A stretch of 64,000 bases of DNA from Liolophura sinensis (lineage: Eukaryota; Mollusca; Polyplacophora; Chitonida; Chitonidae). The stretch spans positions 9,233,338 through 9,297,337 of the forward strand of contig NC_088302.1 of the NCBI RefSeq assembly GCF_032854445.1. The letters are read 5' to 3'. Positions within the stretch are counted from its first letter, which is position 1, and every line of letters starts with the position of its first letter. The notes beneath the pieces were generated by a model that was not told the origin of the DNA, did no database searches, and saw nothing but the letters and a program-made list of their open reading frames with translations. Shown here one piece after another: positions 13,301-28,300 of this stretch. The translations under genes were made by a program, and so were the position numbers.

Positions 13301-16300
13301 GGCTCAGTTGGTTAGCGCCCTAGCGCAGCGTAATGACCCAGACGCCTCTCACCAATGCGGTCGCTGTGAGTTCACGTCCAAATAATGCTGGCTCCCTCTT
13401 CGGTCGTAAGTGAGAAGGTATTCCAGTAACCTGTGGATGGTCGTGTGTTTCCCCGGGCTCTGTCCGGTTTCCTCCCACCATAATGCTGGCCGCCGTCGTA
13501 TAAGTGAAATATTCTTGAGTACGGCGTAAAACACCAATCAAATAAATAAATAAATAAATTTTTCATAATGTCTGATTATTATGAGTGTCAGTAATTTCAT
13601 TATTATTATACTAAGTTTTTAGCTTTTTTTTTTTGCTATATAACTGTAAACAGGCAATATTAAGGTGTGCACATTTATTTTGCACGAAATGCTGTTTTGA
13701 AAAAAAAAGAGATATTCAGGGTTAAATTAGAATCTTTTTGATGCCATGTTTACCATTATCACATGCATGTGTTTTATCCCAACAATATAGGCCCTTGCAG
13801 AATATTGTCTTCCAGTAACTCTTGAAGTTATTGCTGAGATATATGTGCCTTTGCTTGTAATTTGTATTGGATACAAATTTCCAGGACGCAGGAAGAAACC
13901 GTATTAAGCAAGACAATGGACTTTCTGACAGCACCGGTCTAATAGAAGGGGAACTGAAACTTTCTGAAGAACCCGTTCTTGGAGAGTGGCAAATCCACGT
14001 GTCTACAGACGTATGTACTGTCTATATCTCTTAATTATTCTATATGCTGCCAGCAGGTCAATGAGAACAGTAACAGATATCTTTAGATGTATTTATCACT
14101 TTTATAAGGACACATATTTACATTAGTCAGATCTTAAAATAGTATTCACACCATCATATTTACTGAAGGACTCAATGGCACGTTTTCTCCATTATTCCCA
14201 TTATATAGATCTGTTAACTACAGTTATCACGTCTCTCCTTACGATAATTGATTTACCTGAAATCTCTAAACCTGAAAATATGAAGACGGTTAGTTTTTAC
14301 AGCTTTATACCTATGTAATTCCATGGAAATCAAATGTTCAAGTTCATTCACTTCAAATCCTTTCTGTGATTTGTGTATGTGTGGTTCTCGGAATATAATG
14401 TAAATTTAAATGTTTCGAACACATGTTATGTGTATGATGTATCTTTTGTTGCAGCTTATATCCTTTTCGAAGCAGTTTGAAGTCAAAAAGTACGGTAAGT
14501 GAACATTATTATGCAGATATATAGGTTACCTGAGAGGGCATATTAGACTGTGAATTTACATCCAACAGTCAAAATAGTTAGTTCCAAGATGATGCTTTGG
14601 TATTCCTCAGATATCTAGCTCAGTAAAGGCCTATAAAGCCTAAACATGGACCTCCATCAGATCTGTCAAGCCACCGAATTAACACGTTCTTATTCTCATA
14701 GCACATTAACTATTAAAATAGTCTTTGACATAAACCCTGGAAGTCTTATTAATAAATGGAGCAATGCTTTTTGTAATATGACTTTCGTTACGTATTTGTT
14801 CATGCCTTGTCACTGGTGAAATAAGAATGTCCTTTTTATGTTTCACTGGAGACATACACACATACTTCTGTAAACATGATAAATGCAATAATTGTAATTG
14901 TAATAATACTAGGCAATAAAGTACAAGCCATAAAACCCAGGTCAGAAACCTTTGATAAACGCTACTATAGTCACAATTACGACTAGTGGCTGCACGTTTT
15001 ATGCGCGTAATTCATCTCTCCTGGTTCATTTTCTTCAGTTCTTCCCCGTTTTGGAGTTACCGTTTCCCCAGCCAGATCATTCGTCGTCTCCTCAGACGAG
15101 AGAGTGGTCGGCACAATTTCCGCCACGTAAGTAAAAAAAAAACCAGAATTTCAGAACAAAAACAGCAAGAAGCCAAATGCAGTTTGTTGATTTTTTTTGT
15201 GTATTTGATTGGCTATACTTGGATGACAGCTGTCGGACTTATTGGTGGTTGAAACCACTGGAATGAAAGATGGAAACACAGCAACGGGAAAATTTATATT
15301 TACAGATACACGTCAGGAAAACCAATCCAGGGTCGCGTGAAGGTCACGGCCAAGGTTGACCCATGGTACTCTTGGTATAACCGGGACGTGAAGGAGCAAC
15401 CCACACTTAGCCTTGACCTGAAGGTAGGAAGGAGGCAGAAAATCTCTGAAGAAAACACAGAAAACAGTTTGAATTTTTATGACCCTGGGGCCAATTTCCC
15501 CATTTCATTAATCAGTTTTATCTTACTGAAAGTTTGTTCCTAAATGTTGTCTGGCTATAGTGTTTAGTTATTTACATTAAAAATTATTAAATGTACTTGG
15601 ATTTAAGACGTTTTGTAACGTTTTTTGACGAGCCCTGTTATGGTATTTAACAATATCACTTTATCATTTAAGGCCCTCAAAAAGTCCCAAGTGAGATTCA
15701 CACTGTATAATCATATGTGAACAAAAACTTCTTTCCTGCACGTTTTAGAAATTTCTCAGAAACATCTGAAAGTTGAAAATCTGTCTTCAAAAATCTCAAA
15801 GGTTCCTCTCTGGTTCGCATTTGCTCCAGCAAATTATTGTTGATCTCATAGTGCAACGTTACAATTGCATCCATGTTATTTAAACTACTGCTTTTCTACA
15901 CAGATTGATGGCGACGTTGGGTACAGCTTTTCTGTGGAAGAGTTGAAGAACATAAGTCGGTACCTTGATTATAGAGACATAACTATCGTAGCTGAAGTGA
16001 CAGAAGATTTGACTGGAGAGGTAGCGACCTCCTCCGCCAAAACCAAGGTGTATCCACGAGCAGAGAAGATAGAGTTTGCAAGTTCCAACCCATCCACCTT
16101 CAAACCCACCCTTGAGTACACAGGCTATGTAAGTGGAACTGTTTTCGCTTGAACTAAGACAAAAACGTTGCATTATTTGGGAAATATTTTTGAATGTCCC
16201 AAAACACGTCACCCCTGGAACTGCTCCCCCTTTCTTGTTGAGCTGAACACTAGTGCAATTTGAAATTCAGTCAAGTGTCTACGTACAAACATTTTAGTAA

Positions 16301-19300
16301 AATCACTGAAAGCTTGAGAGAAGGTCAAAGTAAACGGAAAAAAAACACATTTTCTTTTCCATTCTCAATACCCACTAAGAAAAGCAAAGCAATGCGATGG
16401 ACAAAATGCTTTAGGTCTGTAACTTGAAATGAATCATGCTCCAATGACCAATGGGTCACTGACACGAGTGGCTCAGTCTGAAGTGTTGTGCTGGATGTTT
16501 TCAACCTAGATTTTAAGCAAAATCTAGCTAGACTTAATCTTAATTCTGTGCTAGGATAAACTTTATGGGCAACTTCATTATCTGTCCAACAGGTAAAGGT
16601 GCTTCAACAAGACGACAGACCTTTAGCAAAGGCAACGGAGAAACTGGTTATTGAGGCGCAGATAGAAGTCCCTTTGCCAACCACCACTACAACAACTACC
16701 ACCACGACAACAACAACAAAACCAAAAATGCCAGCCGACGGCATAGATATAGCAGAACCGATCCTCATTGAGGATGTATTTTTTCCACGTCCATACTGGC
16801 CATACCAGCCCACGACCAAGTGGATCAGTCTGGACAACCAGGCATTTGACGTCCCAGCCAACGGACTTGTGGAGTTCGCCATGAACGTGCCTGAGGAGGC
16901 CAAGAATCTACGTGTTACGGTAACAGTTAACTCCCTTGCAAGACCATATTCTCGATTTTCTCCTTTTTTCTGGTCAAGGTTGCTACAATGTGTATTACGG
17001 TCCCACCCGTCATAATAAGTTATAATAAGCATAATAACGACTATTCGGGTTTCAGTAACTTCTATTTTCGAGCACTTGTAAACTCCTCATATGCAGTGCA
17101 TTTTTGGACCATTTTTGATACTCCTCAAAGTGCGGATCCAAAACCCTCAGTGACCATGTCCACAGTAATGAGGAAAGTCACTTGTTTAAAATTCATCAAC
17201 ATCGAATATTGAAACGAAGAGTATTTAATCATTACTTCAGACAGAGACAATGCGGGCACCTTAACGGACATCGGAACAATGGGCCCTAACCAGGATATTT
17301 TCGTTTTCAAAACAACGTTCAATTCAAGTTTCAAATTGTCTTTTTAAATAGATATGTTTGGCGCCTAGCTTTTACGTGGTTGACCTCTTGTTAAGATACA
17401 GCGACTTTAGCGAAAGCTCATGTACCAGTGGCATTTTAAGGAATCATTCTTTTACATTTTGGTAATTATGTAAACGTTTCAAGGATCTTTTCGATCAAGA
17501 ACAAACTGGTTATCTAAGAACATTTACCTTCCTATAATTATCTATTCAAACTTTTATTTTCACAGGCTCGGTACGGAAAGTTGACTTCTAGTTCAAGCAC
17601 AGCAAAAAGGTTCCAGTCTCCTAGTGAGACCTTCTTGCAAGCATCCCTGAACAACGACCTTCCAAAGGTACGTAACTTAAAACTGAAATGTTATTTATAG
17701 CTTTCGTAATGTTACATCCAAGTTTTTGGCATTGGTGAAGGAGAAAAACATTTATAATGATAGGTTAGCATTTGTTAGAAATTAACACTTCACTAATTGC
17801 TTCGAAAATGTTGTAATCTAACATTGTTAATACCAGTTTAACATAATTAGGTGTTGTGTTTGCAATATTATTCATAAAATCTTGTAATCTGTGTATGTAT
17901 GATACATGATGTAACATTATGAAACAAATTGCAAAGAGCCATCGCGCGGTGAAATATTTGAAAATTTTTGCAGCATTTAACACGTATCAATGTAACATTG
18001 ACAATTTAACAATTTTAAATGCTCTACAGTCTACGTATCCATTTTATATAATTATTATCAAATATGAAATTTTTACAAGGCTTTTGAGTACATAAACAAA
18101 GACATTCATATATATCCCGGCAATCCAAACAAGCGAGATTTATCAGCTTCACTGGAAATGTATTAGAAATGTGATGATATGAACCTGTATTCAGTCCAGA
18201 TAATCGTCTGGTAATATCCAAAGTATGTTAATTTTGTGTAGTTATTTGTTTTGTTTGTTTGTTTTTGTTTTTTTTTTTCATATATTTGAAGAATAGCCTG
18301 AACTTATGTCTTACATATGTTGTAGGCAGGTGAGAGGGTAATCGTCAATCTGAAGTCCAATCGAGAGTTTAAGTATTTTACCTACGTGGTAAGTAATCAA
18401 ATCGGTAAATATTGTTGAAATATGAGAGTATGCTTTTAGGTGTGATAATATGCACTCCGTTCGATAGTAATATCCTTCAGTGCTACTCGATTTCTGTCAA
18501 AGTATACCTCCCCTGTCACGGAAGTCTTGCATTTTTACGAAAAGGTTGCCGTGTGCCTGAGGGCGTAACAGATCGGTTTTATAAAAAACAATAGTGAAAT
18601 ATGTCTTTAAAATTACTTTTATTGAAATAGAAATATTGACCAAATTACAATCATTATTTAGCTACATTATTGCTAAATGAAAGAACAGGTCAGTGCTATC
18701 ATCGTAACATTTATGTCTAAATATGGGTAACAACTATTTGAAAAAGTCAAGGTGTTATAGATGTAGGCCCTACATATAAAGTAGCACAAAATTTTCGTTG
18801 TCACCATACAGCTCACTGATGCTGAGTAGCTAAAAACGTATCACGCTGTTATTGTTATATTCGTATAAAATATTGCTTGTTCCAGCGCTTAGCTGTAATA
18901 GTCAAATATTTTGTAAATGCACTGAAATTATTCCGTACACTGGTATATGAGTGGAAATCAACCAAGTACTCTATTAAGCAGACATATCTGTTAACAGTCG
19001 CTAACTTTTGTAGGTTTTATCCCGAGGAAGAATTGTGAGGGCACGAAAAGTGAGTCGCCGGTATAGCAGGAAAAGGGCAAGGTTTGCAATCCGCGTGAAA
19101 CCAGAAATGGCGCCAACGTCACGTCTGGTTGTCTATTACGTGAAAGATGACAATGAGGTTGTGGCTGATGGCCTTACTTTCAACGTCATTGGGGCATTCA
19201 AAAATAAAGTAAGTAACTGACTGACGTTGATTTATTTATTTGATTGGTGTTTTACGCCGTACTCAGAAATATTTAACTTCTATAACGGCGGCCAGCATTA

Positions 19301-22300
19301 TTGTGGGAGGAAACCGAGCAGAGCCTGGGGGAAACCTAGCATGAGCTGGACTTGAACTCACAGCGAACGGCATTGGTGAGGGCTCCTGGCTCCTGGCTCT
19401 AAATAAATTTCTTTGCAATTAGTTCTCGTTCTTGTAATGGTATGAAGGTGACTTTCGAATACATGTGTAATGAAACAAAGTAATTTTAAATTCGACACTT
19501 TGTTTTAGGTTTCTTTGGAGTTTAACACCAAAGAAGTCAAGCCGGGTGAGGACGTCAGTCTTCAGTTACGTGCCGATCCTGGTTCCCTTGCCGCTACTCT
19601 TGTGGTGGATAAAAGTGTGATCCTCCTCAAGTCTGGCTTCGATTTATCCTATACAGAGGTACGTCAGTCCAAATCGCTACTATCACCTCGAGTTTGAACA
19701 TGCAGAATGGTTATACGAATGTTAAAGACCTTACTTGTTGCCTCTGTAAAGACAGTCTTTGTATAGGATTATTTATGTATATGAGATTGCTTTTGCATAA
19801 GATTGTCTTTGTATGAGACTGCATTTGTATGACACTGTCTTTATATAAAAATTGCATTGTCTTGAACCATTGTCACTTTTAAATTCGAAGCCCTCCATAG
19901 ATTGTAAAGAAACGATACATGAGGCCGCATATAATTTTGGTCACCAAGGACGGTTTAAAAAATAAATTCTTTCCGTTTTTAATGTGACCCCGTGCACATC
20001 CACCTATATGTATCTAACATGAACATTATAAATATTTTCTTTCCAATAATGTAAATATTTCCTTTTCCCCACTGTCTGGTATCGTTAGGTTTTGGACACC
20101 CTGAGCAAGTATGACGTCGGCCAGAACAGCTTCCCGACGTTCTTGTGGAAGAAGAAGCGCAGGAGGAAGAGACTGTCCATCTGGCCTTACCCGACGTACG
20201 GCGGCGCTGATGACGTTACTGCTGTATTCGCCGTGAGTTACTTTTCTTCATGCGGAGATATCTCATCAATGATGTAAACAGTCAGTAGTTGAAGATCCAA
20301 TATAAACGGTAACCGAGATCCTAGGTAAACGGTAGTTGGAGATCCCTTGTAAACGGTAGCCGGAGATCCGATGTAAACGTAGACAGTGATCCAACATAAA
20401 CGGCAGCAGGAGATACGATATAAACAGTTCCCAGAGATGTAAGGTAAACGGCAGCCGGTAATCTCATATAAACGGTAGCCGGAGATCCTATCTAAAAACG
20501 AAACCCGGAGATCCAACGTAAACGGCATATCTTTCTTTAGGGGCCTATGCGCAGATTTCATACAGATAGATTGAACAAAATTGAAACTTTTAAAACGTGC
20601 TTAAGATCACATAAAACGTGTTATGAATACAGACACACTTCAATTTGAAGTTTTGAGACTAAAACGCAGTTTTACAATGAAGTTAAAGATTGTAAGCAGT
20701 TGGACCTTTTTGTGAATTAACAGGAAGTATTTGGAAAGATATAGACCTAGAGGTCATACGCAGCCTTTATGGTTATCATCAGTTATGAGAGGTATGGTAA
20801 TTGGTGATGAAATTATTCACAACATATTTCTATCAAATATATGCATCTATAATCCAAACCTGGTCTTCTGACAGCAGATTGTAGTAATATACACGAGACC
20901 AGTGGAAACAATGTATTTGCTATGCAAAAAGACAATGGACTCCAACTACAAGTTACTAATAAAACTTGTCAAGTTGACGTTATTCATTTGCCCTTTTTAC
21001 TGTCGTGGTCTCTCTTATTTAACTATTGGTCAGTCACAAGCCTTATTTAAACCTACCATACATTGGCTAAGTCTGGTAGGGATCGAAATCTTGTATTGTG
21101 ATGAATCAGAATGATTATTTTAATGCCAGATATTTGATCCATCTTTATACTAATATTAAAACTCTCCATGTTTTGCTACAGGAAGCTGGTATTAAGGTCA
21201 TGTCCAACGCTGAAATCTATGACTATGTGGAACCTGTACAATATTATTGTAAGTATTCTCACTGATCGACGTATAGTCTGGCTCAATGTTTTTTCACATA
21301 TCTCTTCTTAGTCATGTCGATCAAACGACGGTTGTTCGACACAGATCGAAATTGATTGACCCACTATCAGATTGATACATAGAGTGTGATGTATTCCATA
21401 TGACGTGAACGAAATAACATGGCATTAGGTTGAGAATGAAGGACACAAAAGGCCATCGTATAAGTAAAACAAACATTCGATATGTTGTTCAAAACCAATC
21501 AATCAGTCAATCAATCCATCAGTGAGTTAATCATTTATCCCTATCCTTCCAGATCCTACCATGTCAAGGAGAACATGGAAATGGTAATCATCAATCAAAC
21601 TTTCGGTTAAACATTTATCCTCACTCTTTTTTAGATCGTACCTTTGCCATGGAGGACATGCAAGTGATGGCAGCGCCTATGGAAGCGTCAATTGGCGGTC
21701 TGGCACAAGTAGAGAGGATCAGGACACGCTTCATAGAGACATGGCTATGGAGCCTGGAAAAAGTCGGGTGAGCACGTCAGCGATTACACCAGTAAACTCA
21801 GAAATTAATCTGTTAATTTTAACAGAAGGTCTATTGTTTGAGTGTTAGAATGTATTTTGTGAGTGTAAAATAATACGGTCGTCATAGTCAATACAATATC
21901 CCGTCAGTCTAATACAGTACCTATGTTGAATTAACCGAGTATGTGTTTGAGAGAACAATCTGCTGCAATAGCAAAATATATACTAGCATCACTTAAACAA
22001 CAGAATTTCTATGGTATTTAACAGATTATTTTTTGAGAGTACCGGGTTACACACCAACCAGTAAACTCTTCTTCGATGAATACGCTCGAATGTTTTGGCT
22101 TAACATGCACCTTTTCTCTCTTCATTTTGTTTTTTGCTTATTTGACTGACAGCGATTCAGGCGTGGTCAACATAGATTTGGTCGCTCCGGATACCATGAC
22201 AACGTGGGTGGGGACAGCCTTTGCCGTTGATACCTCTGCGGGATTTGGCATGACGGAGGAACCCGCCACGGTAAATAGACGTGTCATTCTCAGAAGGGGG

Positions 22301-25300
22301 TGGTGGGATGGGGTAGGGGGGGGGGGGGGGGGGGCTGGTGATAGGGGAGGCTTTTCCAGGAGCCTACAGTACGAAGGTTGAAGCCGTGTACTTGTGTTCT
22401 TTTCTGTAATACGTCACATATTCTCTATATATTTGTGCGGATAAAACAAAGTAAATCACAAGGTTCTTCATATTACTGTAGCCGATCAGTACAGAATGAT
22501 GTGTTTTCACATAACTTTTGACAGATATGTTTAGACAGGCTGTTCCACACTGTATGACCTCAGAATCCTTTTACGTGTCAATGCTAACGTTTAGTGCTGT
22601 AACTCAGCGCCTAACGTACCATGGCCAATATACGTTAGTACTGACCATGTTCAGCCTGTGAGAAAGCAGCAATAAAATTGTTGACCATCAAAATTTTGAC
22701 TTATCTATGCCAGCTGCTGAAAGGGGTGAAGCGTCAAGGAAACGTCACTCAGCTCCTCATCACCAACTTACCCTTTCACCATTTCAAGAAGAATTTCAAA
22801 CTTCCATCGATAAATCTCATACCTGTCCAAAATTTCGACAATTTTCACTATTTTCTCGCCAAACATGGAATTGAACTTCAAGATTTATAATACACAGAAT
22901 TACATTCGTAAGTGGAAGCGGAAGTCATAATATTGGCTTTATTCCGTATTTCCGGATTGCTCAGCATTGTGCACGAACGATTACAGTAAGGGACATTGGT
23001 TTTCACCCCAGATCGGGTCATATTTAAGAGTGTGGAATTTTTCATTATTAGGGGTAGATTATTTCGTTTGCTAGGTGTCTAGGTGGGCCGTAATGTCACA
23101 TGTTTTCCCCATGATCATCCAGTGAGACAGACTGCAATAAAATGGTACATTTATGTCAGCATTTGGATGTGTCTCCTGTCTTGATTTGGACGATATAATG
23201 TTGAATACAAACTGAATCACCAGAAAAGAAACCAGTAAAGCAAAAAATGAGATGCCTTGACAACCGTTTCGTATCACAGTGCTAACTGATTCGATTATTT
23301 CATCGTATCATCAACTTTTCAATCGAAGGTTAAGGATATTTGTGCCATTATGTCTACTGAAAAGTTTCACACTGCATATATGCTTTTAATTTTATGAATT
23401 AATGAATCGCTGTTGTTTGAGCAAAGGACCTATCCATTATGCCGCTCTTGATTTCCTATATGTTCGGGAAAGAGTGGCAGAGATTTTCAGCTTGACACTT
23501 TGTGCTGTTGTATAAAAAAGACGAATATTTCATCTGTTTTTTTTTTCTCAGATTGTGGTGCTAAACAAGTTTTTCGTGAACGTGGTGTTGCCTTACTCTG
23601 TGATCAGAGGAGAGCAGGTCGTCCTGCAGGCGAATGTCTTCAATTACTTGGATACTGACCAGAAGGTGCGTATTACATACGCACTGTGGGTGCTTCCATA
23701 AATGGCATTGTCTATTTGATTGGCGTTTTGTCTTGCGCTCAGATTTTTCCCATTTGTGCCATGGTGGCAGACATTGCATGTTTTGATTGAAGTGGAAAGT
23801 GCAGACTTCTGTTCATCATCAAGCAGCCATGGCTTGTTCACCTTCTTAAATCGAAACCAAGCTGGTTTGTTAGTCGAATCAGTAACTACTTATCACTACC
23901 TGATGATAAGTCATTTTACAGAAAAAAAACCGTTTAACTCATCTTTGTGTGAAAACATTCAAAACGATTAAGAAGTATCAAACGTTTATACTTCACTGTT
24001 CATTTGACTGCTCTCTTTCGATAAATCGTCACGAATATGGTTACAGTTTTGCCGAAGTGGTGTTAATGTTATCCATCCATTCATTCTTTGATAAAATGGC
24101 TTTGCACTAGCTGTACCTTGGCACACTCAATCCACCTTGATGATTTAACATTAGGTTAAGTTCAGTGCAATTTTACAAAAAGTCAATTGTGATAAGCCAA
24201 GTTAGATACACCTTGCGATCTACAGATGTTGTCTCTGTTTGCCATCTAGTTTATACAACATTGTGTTGGTGCTTATTCATAGGTTGTTGTTGAACTTCAA
24301 AACTCTGACGGCTTCCGGTGTCTAGGAGTTGGAGATGGTGGAGAAATTGTGGAGGGCGACTGTGAAAAGCAGACTATTAAGGTGAGTAGAGTTATCGTAA
24401 AAGCACAATCTAGAGTTATCTATTTTCATTTGCATTTTCACATATATACATTTTTCCCAGTATAACCCAAGGCTTACATTTTTTATAGTAAATCTGTTGT
24501 TGTCACTATTCAATATTAAACCTAAATGTTAACTGTTCGTTGCAGGTTACCGCAGATAGTGTTGTTTCTGTGTTTTTCCCAATTGTGCCCAAATCCCTGG
24601 GTGAGGTGGCCATTACTTTGACAGCCAGATCTACTGACCATGCTGACGGGCTGACTAAACAGCTGAGGGTTGAGGTACGACCATATAGATCTATGTAATA
24701 GACAATAATTTGCTAGTGTACCACTTATCATCAATGTCAACGCTATCTCTTTGAGTCTTGCAAGTTATGAAGTGGCCGTTGAAGGTTGTATGCTTGGAAT
24801 TAGGTGAAATTATTTGGTGTTTAAGAAAACAAACTGTGAATGATCTCTATTCGAATACACTTATTCAAGCTAGCTTTCCTATTGCCGTATAGATGTAATG
24901 ATTCATTTGTATTAACAAATATATCAGTTAATATGCATCCACTGTGTGGGATTTAAAAGTTATAAATATTTCATTCTAAGACTGAGAAAAACATGAAAAC
25001 AAGACAGTGTTTGATATGTGGAATCATAAATTGGCACTTAACTTCCTGTGGAGCACTAAAGGCAGATGATTTGTGTAGTAAACCATGTATCTCATTCATT
25101 TGTACTTTAATTATTTGCATTTATGAAAATATGTTGTTGACTGACCAATGAAATCTGTTTTTTTTTTTCAGCCGGAAGGAATTCCCCAGGAGTATAACCA
25201 AGCAGTTATTGTGGATCTCACCGATTCTGCCGTCACACAGTTCCAGGAATCGGTTAAAGTTGACTTCCCTCCAAATGTCGTTGAGGGTTCCCAGCGCGTA

Positions 25301-28300
25301 CTCGTCAAAGTTTTGGGTAAATATTTCACTTAGAGGGTTGGGCTAAAACATGTATTGGATTTATCTAATAATGATAAGATGAAGATGAATCGAAATGACT
25401 TCCTTGGGAAATCCAATGTCTTTGTTTGCAAGGTACCAAACAAAAGATACTGATAGATAAAAGCAACCCATGAGTATGACAGCACCTTGCTTAACTGCTC
25501 AAATAATGTAAATATATCACAAAATACCAAATACTAATGATTTATTATTGCTAGGTATGTGAACTGTTTAGACTTTGCTTATTTATTTTTACGCATTTTC
25601 TTAGGCGATCTTTTGTCCAGCACATTGAACAGTCTTTCAAACTTGTTGAAAATGTCTTATGGCTGCGGTGAACAGAACATGATCAACTTTGCCCCCAGCG
25701 TCTTCGTGGCCAATTATCTGGACAGCGTCGGACAACTGACTGGGGAAAGGCGATCAACTGCTCTGGATATTATACTCTCTGGTAAGGAAATACCAGCAAC
25801 CCATGTGTTCAGGTAACGTTTAACCAAAACAGGACCATCCCTGCAACACATCTTTACCACAAACACTCTACAACCATAGTTTAGGGGAGTCTAAAACGCA
25901 GATCTGGAAATCTAAAGCATACTTCAGGGTAAAGGTAATACGTAAACAAAGCCCTTTATACCTTTCATGTGCTAAACGTTTTCTAGTACTGATACATCGA
26001 CTAAACCAGTTTCTACAAAACCTGTTGCTTTTTTTCGCGATAGTTTTCAGCTCACGTTGATTTTTCAAGCTTGCAGGAGAACGGTAAATCTTGCAGTAGC
26101 ATAACCATTGCTTTCCTTTTATTTCAGGCTATCAAAGGCAAATGAACTACATGAGGTATGACGGTTCCTTCAGCGCGTTTGGTGACAGGGACCCGCAAGG
26201 AAGTACCTGGTAAGTCCTCTTTCTAATGAACCATTTGAACACTATTTGTGATGTACTTTTTATCTAAAACTCTGGAGTGGTATATTATTGTGGACGTACT
26301 TTTTATAAAATTATCATAAATTACAAAATTGATTATGTAGTAAAATTTTTCATAAACACAAGTCCTAAATTATGGGCTATTCCCCTGCAAGCTCTTCAAA
26401 CAAACAAAAGACCTTGTGTTTTTACCTACATATGGCGTGCAAATAGGGCAAGTGTACACGCGGCTTATTCAGTTCAGTAGGTCTTGCCACCTTCACTGTC
26501 CTCTTACAGATGGAATCTACCAGTGATCTCTGTCTTATTATTAGTTTCATTGTAATCAAATTGCTTTAGAGATGTAAACGTTTTAGAGCCCTGCTACATT
26601 GATGAAATGTAAAGTAAAGCATACCAAGCCCTTGTATACCAGAACGATGCATACTTACAACGAGGATTCCGGGTTCTTGCTTAAGTTACAACTGTGGTTT
26701 ATCAGAGAATAACGTATCAGTTAATTGTAACACAGGTCCATTAATCCCTTAATCGTGTACCACTAATGTGACTGTTAATCCTTTTCCTACAATCCCCGTA
26801 CAGGTTATCCTTGTTTGTATGGAAATCTTTTGGTCAAGCTCGGAAGTTTATCCAGCTCGATGAACTGAGACTGGCGTCAACGTTAAGATTTATCCAAAAC
26901 CAACAAAACGACGATGGATCTTTCAACGAACCTGGCCGAGTCATCCACAAAGATATGCAGGTACGTGTATTTTTGGTTTCAAAAAAGGAACAGCATACAA
27001 GAAATTGACACAGTCTGACGGCCTTTCATCAGTGATGTCACAAGGTCGAATCTAACACTCGAAGGTTTAGCTATGGATTCAAATTACGCTCGTGGGTACA
27101 TGCCTGGCGAAGGGAGTTAACTCTGCATTGAACCTATTTCACTAATTCACTTCTGAGTAGGGTCAAAGTTTGAATTTAATTTTAGAGCTTATTTGTAGAC
27201 CCTGTAGGTATTAAAATTTTGATCACCTTATCAATGATATCCTCTAGACACATATATGGAAATGTCAACTTCAACTACTAAAATCTAATAATTGTAACGA
27301 GATTGAGATTTTGAGGTAAGTCACAAATGACTTGGTGCAGTCTGCTGTTGGACACTTTGGTTTTCTACATCTATAAACATGACCCCAAAAAATTTTGCCT
27401 GAGTACAAAATTGGAATGTCTTGAGAAACTTCGTAGCTTAAACGGCCGACGATTTATGTTGTGTTACATCAGATGTTGTTGAGGGGGGGGGGGGGCACAA
27501 ATAATTAACCAAATCAAACAATATTAAAGACATTTGCTTTTAAGAGGTAGACGAAAATATTTGAGTAATCAATTTATTATTATTTCGCTATGTTACACAT
27601 TGCAGGGATGAAACGTTTTCATTGATGTTTCGGTTCTCCTTGGTTTTCTAGGGCGGTTCCGCAAATGGTATCGCGCTTACAGCTTATGCTTTATCAGCCA
27701 TTTTGGAGAACGACCACGACGACAGCTTAAATGTAAGTCATGAAAATTCTCAACCGGAACGGAAATGTAACATGGCTGAATTTTGTACGGTCTGAGTAGA
27801 ACGCTTTCTCAACCATACAGTTTCAGATTCTTTTCTCGCTGTTCATGAATGATGCAAAGACTATATGTAAGCTGTCTTCAAAAATACATGTAAGATGAAA
27901 CATCTGTGTTATAAGCCGTTTTAACAAAATACATGCTTTCAAGGTATGGCTAGCTTCTAGAATATATCCTGTACTCAAATTAATTGTAAAGGTGTAAAAT
28001 CGCAAAAAAGACGAGTTTTTAGGACAGCGAAGATAACACTGGTATTTTTAATGCGGAGCCCTGAGATGTGTTCCTATGTGATTGACAGACAACCATTGCG
28101 CGTGCTCAGAAGTATGTGGAGGATAGAATTCTGGACGAGGAGGACCCGTATGTGTTGACCATCTGTGCCTACGCTCTGGAATTGGCCGAGAGTTCCTTAC
28201 TACCCCAGGTCCGACAAAAGGTCAAGGATGCCGCCATGAACGAAAGTGCGTATAGAAAATTGTTTGGGTGTAAATGGACCTGGTATGGTAAGGCGGGGAA

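Noticed and set aside
13288-13375. tRNA gene (cgtggctcagttggtta head)
   Set aside because: It is the head of a SINE. No full cloverleaf can be drawn and the same string starts a dispersed element.
16604-17032. 142-residue minus-strand ORF with poly-Val
   Set aside because: It is antisense to TEP exon 11 (the poly-Thr codons read backwards) and has no splice or start support.
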